From Candidatus Poribacteria bacterium (GTDB lineage Bacteria > Poribacteria > WGA-4E > UBA9662), in assembly GCA_002699335.1 (NCBI GenBank), contig PACG01000157.1, positions 6,373 through 23,032 on the forward strand: DNA of 16,660 nucleotides, in the 5' to 3' direction. Positions 14,454-16,660 of this stretch are shown piece after piece. Position numbers and translations under genes: made by a program. Below the pieces are notes generated by a model. It did no database searches, was not told the origin of the DNA, and saw nothing but the letters and a program-made list of their open reading frames with translations. Each line of letters begins with the position of its first letter. Within the stretch, counting starts at the first letter, position 1.

Positions 14454-15479
14454 TTACCCGATTTGGACTTCCTGTCCAATTTCCGCAGATTGGTAGATTC
14501 CCTCCATCATCTGTTGCACGTGTAGCATCTGGCTGAATCTGACGATCGGTGTTCTATCTTCACGAACCGCATCGACAAAGTCTTTTAACACCGCAAAAAA
14601 ATGATTCCCCGATTCAGTGATTTTTGGTGTTCTATCGAAAACCTGATTGCCTTGATCCACGAAAATCTTTAAAGGAATCTCAGCCACACCATAATCTCCT
14701 AGGATTTCAATCTGCGGGCGGATTTTCCAGGGATGAGTCAGCCAATTGCTTTCAATCGACAGTCCAGAATCATTTTCAAAACGGATATAACCAGCGGCAA
14801 AATCTTCTGTTTCGAAATCCTCCAATGTTCCTTTCCATGAGATTAGTGGGTTTTTCATGTGGTGTACTTTCTGATAAATTGTTCCTATGGCTGCTACGGG
14901 CGTTGGATCGCCAATAATCCAGTTTGCCAAATCAAGGGTATGTACCGCTGTGCTGTAGAGTACGCCTCCGCCAGATAGACCTTTTTTATGAAACACACTA
15001 TAGCCCGGGATATTCATCACATGCCCCGAAACAACCCGAGTGTAGTAGATTTTGCCCAAACCGCCTTCATCGATAAATTGTTTAAGTACACGACCTTCTG
15101 CACTGCCACGGTTCTGAAGTCCCATGCTCATTTTCTTGTTGTGTCGCTTACAAGCGGCAATCATCTCTGCGGCTTCGGCGCTGCTGACAGCCAATGCCTT
15201 TTCACAAATTACATTTGCACCGACCTCAAACGCATCGACGGTTTGCTCCCGGTGAAACGCGTGTGGTGTACAGACGCTTACCAAATCCAAATTATGTTTG
15301 TCTAATAACTCTCGGTAGTCGGAGTAAACATACGGAATACCGAATTCTGTAGCGACAGTCTGTGCTTGTTCTAAATTGACGTCACAAACGGCAACCAGAT
15401 CAACGTCATCTATCTTGTGGTAGTTGGCAACGTGACCTCCCCTACCTTGTGCACCACAACCGATTACAGCTGCCTTCAT
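14454..15479 (-). CDS. Gfo/Idh/MocA-family NAD(P)-dependent oxidoreductase
   Basis: A 341-residue cytoplasmic enzyme; the family oxidises or reduces sugars, inositols and related polyols. The N-terminal Rossmann fold starts MKAAVIGCGAQGRGG (GxGxxG at 7-12), with VCDVN at 31-35 as the end of the second strand and VSVCTPHAFH at 67-76. The usual EKP motif reads E93-K94-A95, keeping the catalytic lysine. In the C-terminal domain, GGGVLYSTAVHTLD (170-183) keeps H180 but has Ser where most members have Asp (L-x-D-x-G-x-H). The substrate is unknown. The start at 15479 is supported by GGAGG 5 bases upstream; a longer frame from 15539 adds 20 residues before the true Rossmann start and begins inside a palindrome. 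It is transcribed convergently with the DUF6785 gene. Confidence 0.92.
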   Translation of the reverse strand: MKAAVIGCGAQGRGGHVANYHKIDDVDLVAVCDVNLEQAQTVATEFGIPYVYSDYRELLDKHNLDLVSVCTPHAFHREQTVDAFEVGANVICEKALAVSSAEAAEMIAACKRHNKKMSMGLQNRGSAEGRVLKQFIDEGGLGKIYYTRVVSGHVMNIPGYSVFHKKGLSGGGVLYSTAVHTLDLANWIIGDPTPVAAIGTIYQKVHHMKNPLISWKGTLEDFETEDFAAGYIRFENDSGLSIESNWLTHPWKIRPQIEILGDYGVAEIPLKIFVDQGNQVFDRTPKITESGNHFFAVLKDFVDAVREDRTPIVRFSQMLHVQQMMEGIYQSAEIGQEVQIG

Positions 15480-15484
15480 AGGAT

Positions 15485-15489
15485 CCTCC
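15485..15489 (-). promoter_or_regulatory. Shine-Dalgarno site deciding the oxidoreductase start
   Basis: GGAGG on the minus strand, 5 bases before ATG at 15479, the codon that directly begins the Rossmann strand KAAVIGCG. It argues against the upstream in-frame start at 15539. Confidence 0.75.
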
Positions 15490-15536
15490 GATTCAAGACT
15501 ATTGCCGAATATTAAAGTCGCGTAAATTATTTCAGG

Positions 15537-15575
15537 CAATGTTTATTAAAAACGTTCCGTTTTTAATAAACATTG
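15537..15575. repeat. Perfect 18-bp inverted repeat with 3-base loop
   Basis: CAATGTTTATTAAAAACG (15537-15554), TTC, then its exact reverse complement (15558-15575). It lies 58 bases upstream of the oxidoreductase start. The stem is AT-rich with a CG pair at the tip and is not followed by a T-run on either strand, so it is not a standard terminator. It may be an operator, a processed RNA hairpin, a cruciform site or a miniature palindromic repeat. Confidence 0.9.
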
Positions 15576-15766
15576 TCGCCTTGCCAAGTGTGCCATACTC
15601 TCAGCCACCATTTCAAATACGTATTGAAATGGACAGATGGATTCCCACCCGGGTGACTCTTCAGAACTTCAATGGAACTCTCTTTTCCTTCCAATCCAGG
15701 TTCAGTAAACTCTCCTCGAGAATTAAGGAAATTAAGGATAAATAACACAATTACACTCGGTTTCAT
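15563..15766 (-). CDS. Small hypothetical protein ending inside the palindrome
   Basis: A 67-codon frame from ATG at 15766 to TAA at 15563, the stop being part of the 18-bp inverted repeat. I do not recognise the product; it has a short hydrophobic start (VIVLFILNFL) and a Trp-rich end (LKWWLRVWHTW). GAGGAG occurs inside the frame but not ahead of the ATG. A plus-strand frame (15539-15745) covers the same bases, and neither shows a family signature. It could be the remnant of a gene whose 3' end was capped by the hairpin, or chance. Confidence 0.2.
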   Translation of the reverse strand: MKPSVIVLFILNFLNSRGEFTEPGLEGKESSIEVLKSHPGGNPSVHFNTYLKWWLRVWHTWQGDNVY

Positions 15767-15888
15767 TCAGACACATAATTTTCTCGATCATAGTATTTTA
15801 GATGCCTCCTCCAAAAACGAGATTATGCTAACCTTCAATCGATACACAATACACTGTCAAAGCAAGTTCAAAAAAGTTATATTTTTCA

Positions 15889-15917
15889 TTGACGGAGTAA
15901 TTCATTCGTGTTAATTT
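15889..15917 (+). promoter_or_regulatory. Candidate promoter of the LamG-type gene
   Basis: TTGACG (15889-15894) is followed after 17 bases by TAATTT (15912-15917). The -35 box is good and the -10 box weak. A transcript from here would carry the 14-bp hairpin in its leader. Confidence 0.35.
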
Positions 15918-15936
15918 ACACGCCATTTCTATTAAT

Positions 15937-15967
15937 CTGTTCTTCAAAACTCAGTTTTGAAGAACAG
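15937..15967. repeat. Perfect 14-bp inverted repeat with 3-base loop
   Basis: CTGTTCTTCAAAAC (15937-15950), TCA, then its exact reverse complement (15954-15967). It lies 34 bases before the ATG of the LamG-type gene and about 20 bases before its AAGGAG. No T-run follows. The design (long perfect stem, 3-base loop) matches the palindrome at 15537-15575, though the sequences differ. Confidence 0.88.
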
Positions 15968-16001
15968 CACGTTCAGACAAAGACACTAAGGAGTTACTTG
16001 T

Positions 16002-16660
16002 ATGAAACGTTTAATCAGTTACATCTCTATGTTGGTACTATCATTCTGACACTATTCCCGTTATTGGCTCAAGTCGCTGGTCCCGGTGTCCATAAATATA
16101 AACTAGCTGGACACTGGACTTTTGAGAAGGGAGAAGAGCTAAAAGATTTAACGGGCAATTTCCCTGATATCCAGTTGAAAGGTGCCAAATTGCCAACGGC
16201 GCCCTAGATGTTGATCTTGCAAATGGGCCATCACTGTTGGCGACTACAAGGGACTGGATATTACTGATAGGACATTGGTTTCTTGGGCAACCATGGAAGA
16301 CATAGGCGTAACCAAAGAGTCAATCTTGTGTATCGATAAGATCAGCGGAGATCATTTTGACTCGATCGTCTATGCTGAAAGACAGCCCAACCAGTGGATG
16401 CTAGGTAGTAGTTTTTCAGGCGAACAGGCGATCCCAAACCTGGATTTAAAGAAGTAAAGACAGGAACTAAAATCATGATTGCGATATCCTATCAGAAGGA
16501 ACCTGAGACTGATATCAAAATCTACCGCAACGAGGAGAAAATCAGTGACTATATAAAAGTCCGACTGTCACCTGGACTCAAGATGTTGATGACGAAGTGA
16601 TTTGGGGCAAACGTCACGGTAGCGTTGGTGGAGGCCCTGGGGATCTGGACTGCTTGATCC
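16002..16660 (+). pseudogene. LamG/concanavalin-A-like domain secreted protein, frameshifted and cut by the window edge
   Basis: ATG at 16002 has AAGGAG 7 bases upstream and begins a signal-peptide-like MKRLISYISMLVLSF. The frame then breaks and the protein continues in others: LFPLLAQVAGPGVHKYKLAG and HWTFEKGEELKDLTGNFPDI (to about 16190), IANGALDVDLANG (to about 16228), GDYKGLDITDRTLVSWATMED and DKISGDHFDSIVYAERQPNQWM (to about 16411), FFRRTGDPKPGFKEVKTG...IYRNEEKISDY (to about 16557), then SPTVTWTQDVDDEVIWGKRHG to the edge. Joined, this is a LamG-type jelly-roll domain typical of secreted or surface proteins that bind glycans. Five frame changes in 660 bases, while neighbouring genes are clean, point to a pseudogene, although local sequence error cannot be excluded. 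Confidence 0.8.

Larger units (their letters stand above)
15576..16001. other. AT-rich intergenic region upstream of the LamG-type gene
   Basis: No convincing gene. It holds a tandem pair of AATTAAGGA (15721-15738), a promoter candidate (15889-15917) and a second perfect inverted repeat (15937-15967). The weak small frame on the minus strand (15563-15766) is listed separately. The base composition is clearly more AT-rich than in the genes to the left. Confidence 0.5.

Noticed and set aside
15480..15539. Longer N-terminus of the oxidoreductase from 15539
   Set aside because: The Rossmann strand and a strong ribosome site both place the start at 15479; the extension begins inside the palindrome.
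15721..15738. Tandem copy of AATTAAGGA
   Set aside because: Only two 9-base units in an AT-rich region; no wider array.

Overview
The window most resembles the genome of an uncultivated bacterium of the Poribacteria / planctomycete-like type. This is inferred from gene content, not from a marker gene: a B12-binding radical SAM protein with a DUF4070-type region, a PhyH-family dioxygenase, a large DUF6785/DUF6784-type membrane protein, a Gfo/Idh/MocA oxidoreductase and a LamG-type lectin-fold protein are commonly found together in such genomes. No rRNA, tRNA or CRISPR array was seen.

Left block (1-6253, all minus strand): a tightly spaced cluster, transcribed from right to left, of a B12/radical SAM enzyme, an ABC-2-type permease, a secreted WD40 beta-propeller, a membrane-anchored monohaem cytochrome c and a MATE exporter cut by the window edge. 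Gaps are 74 and 15 bases, then a 4-base overlap, then 27 bases. Shine-Dalgarno sites overlap the preceding stop codons twice, so the block is probably one operon. Apart from the radical SAM enzyme, the products look membrane-bound or exported.

Middle block (7082-12315, plus strand): an 828-base intergenic region separates the left block from a PhyH-family protein. After that come a NifS/IscS-type cysteine desulfurase, an RluA/RluD-family pseudouridine synthase and a DUF6785-type multi-pass membrane protein. The last two overlap by 11 bases. Desulfurase plus pseudouridine synthase suggests a link to RNA modification, but no other partner is visible.

Decayed block (12337-14397): two adjacent remnants of IS630-family insertion sequences from different subfamilies, both minus strand, each broken by stops and frameshifts. 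They lie between the convergent DUF6785 and oxidoreductase genes. One retains an in-phase A-AAA-AAG slippery heptamer exactly where its reading frame changes.

Right block (14454-16660): a Gfo/Idh/MocA-type oxidoreductase (minus) with variant active-site residues, an AT-rich intergenic region holding two long perfect inverted repeats (18 bp and 14 bp arms, 3-base loops), and a LamG-type secreted protein gene (plus) that changes frame about five times and runs off the edge. It is most likely a pseudogene.
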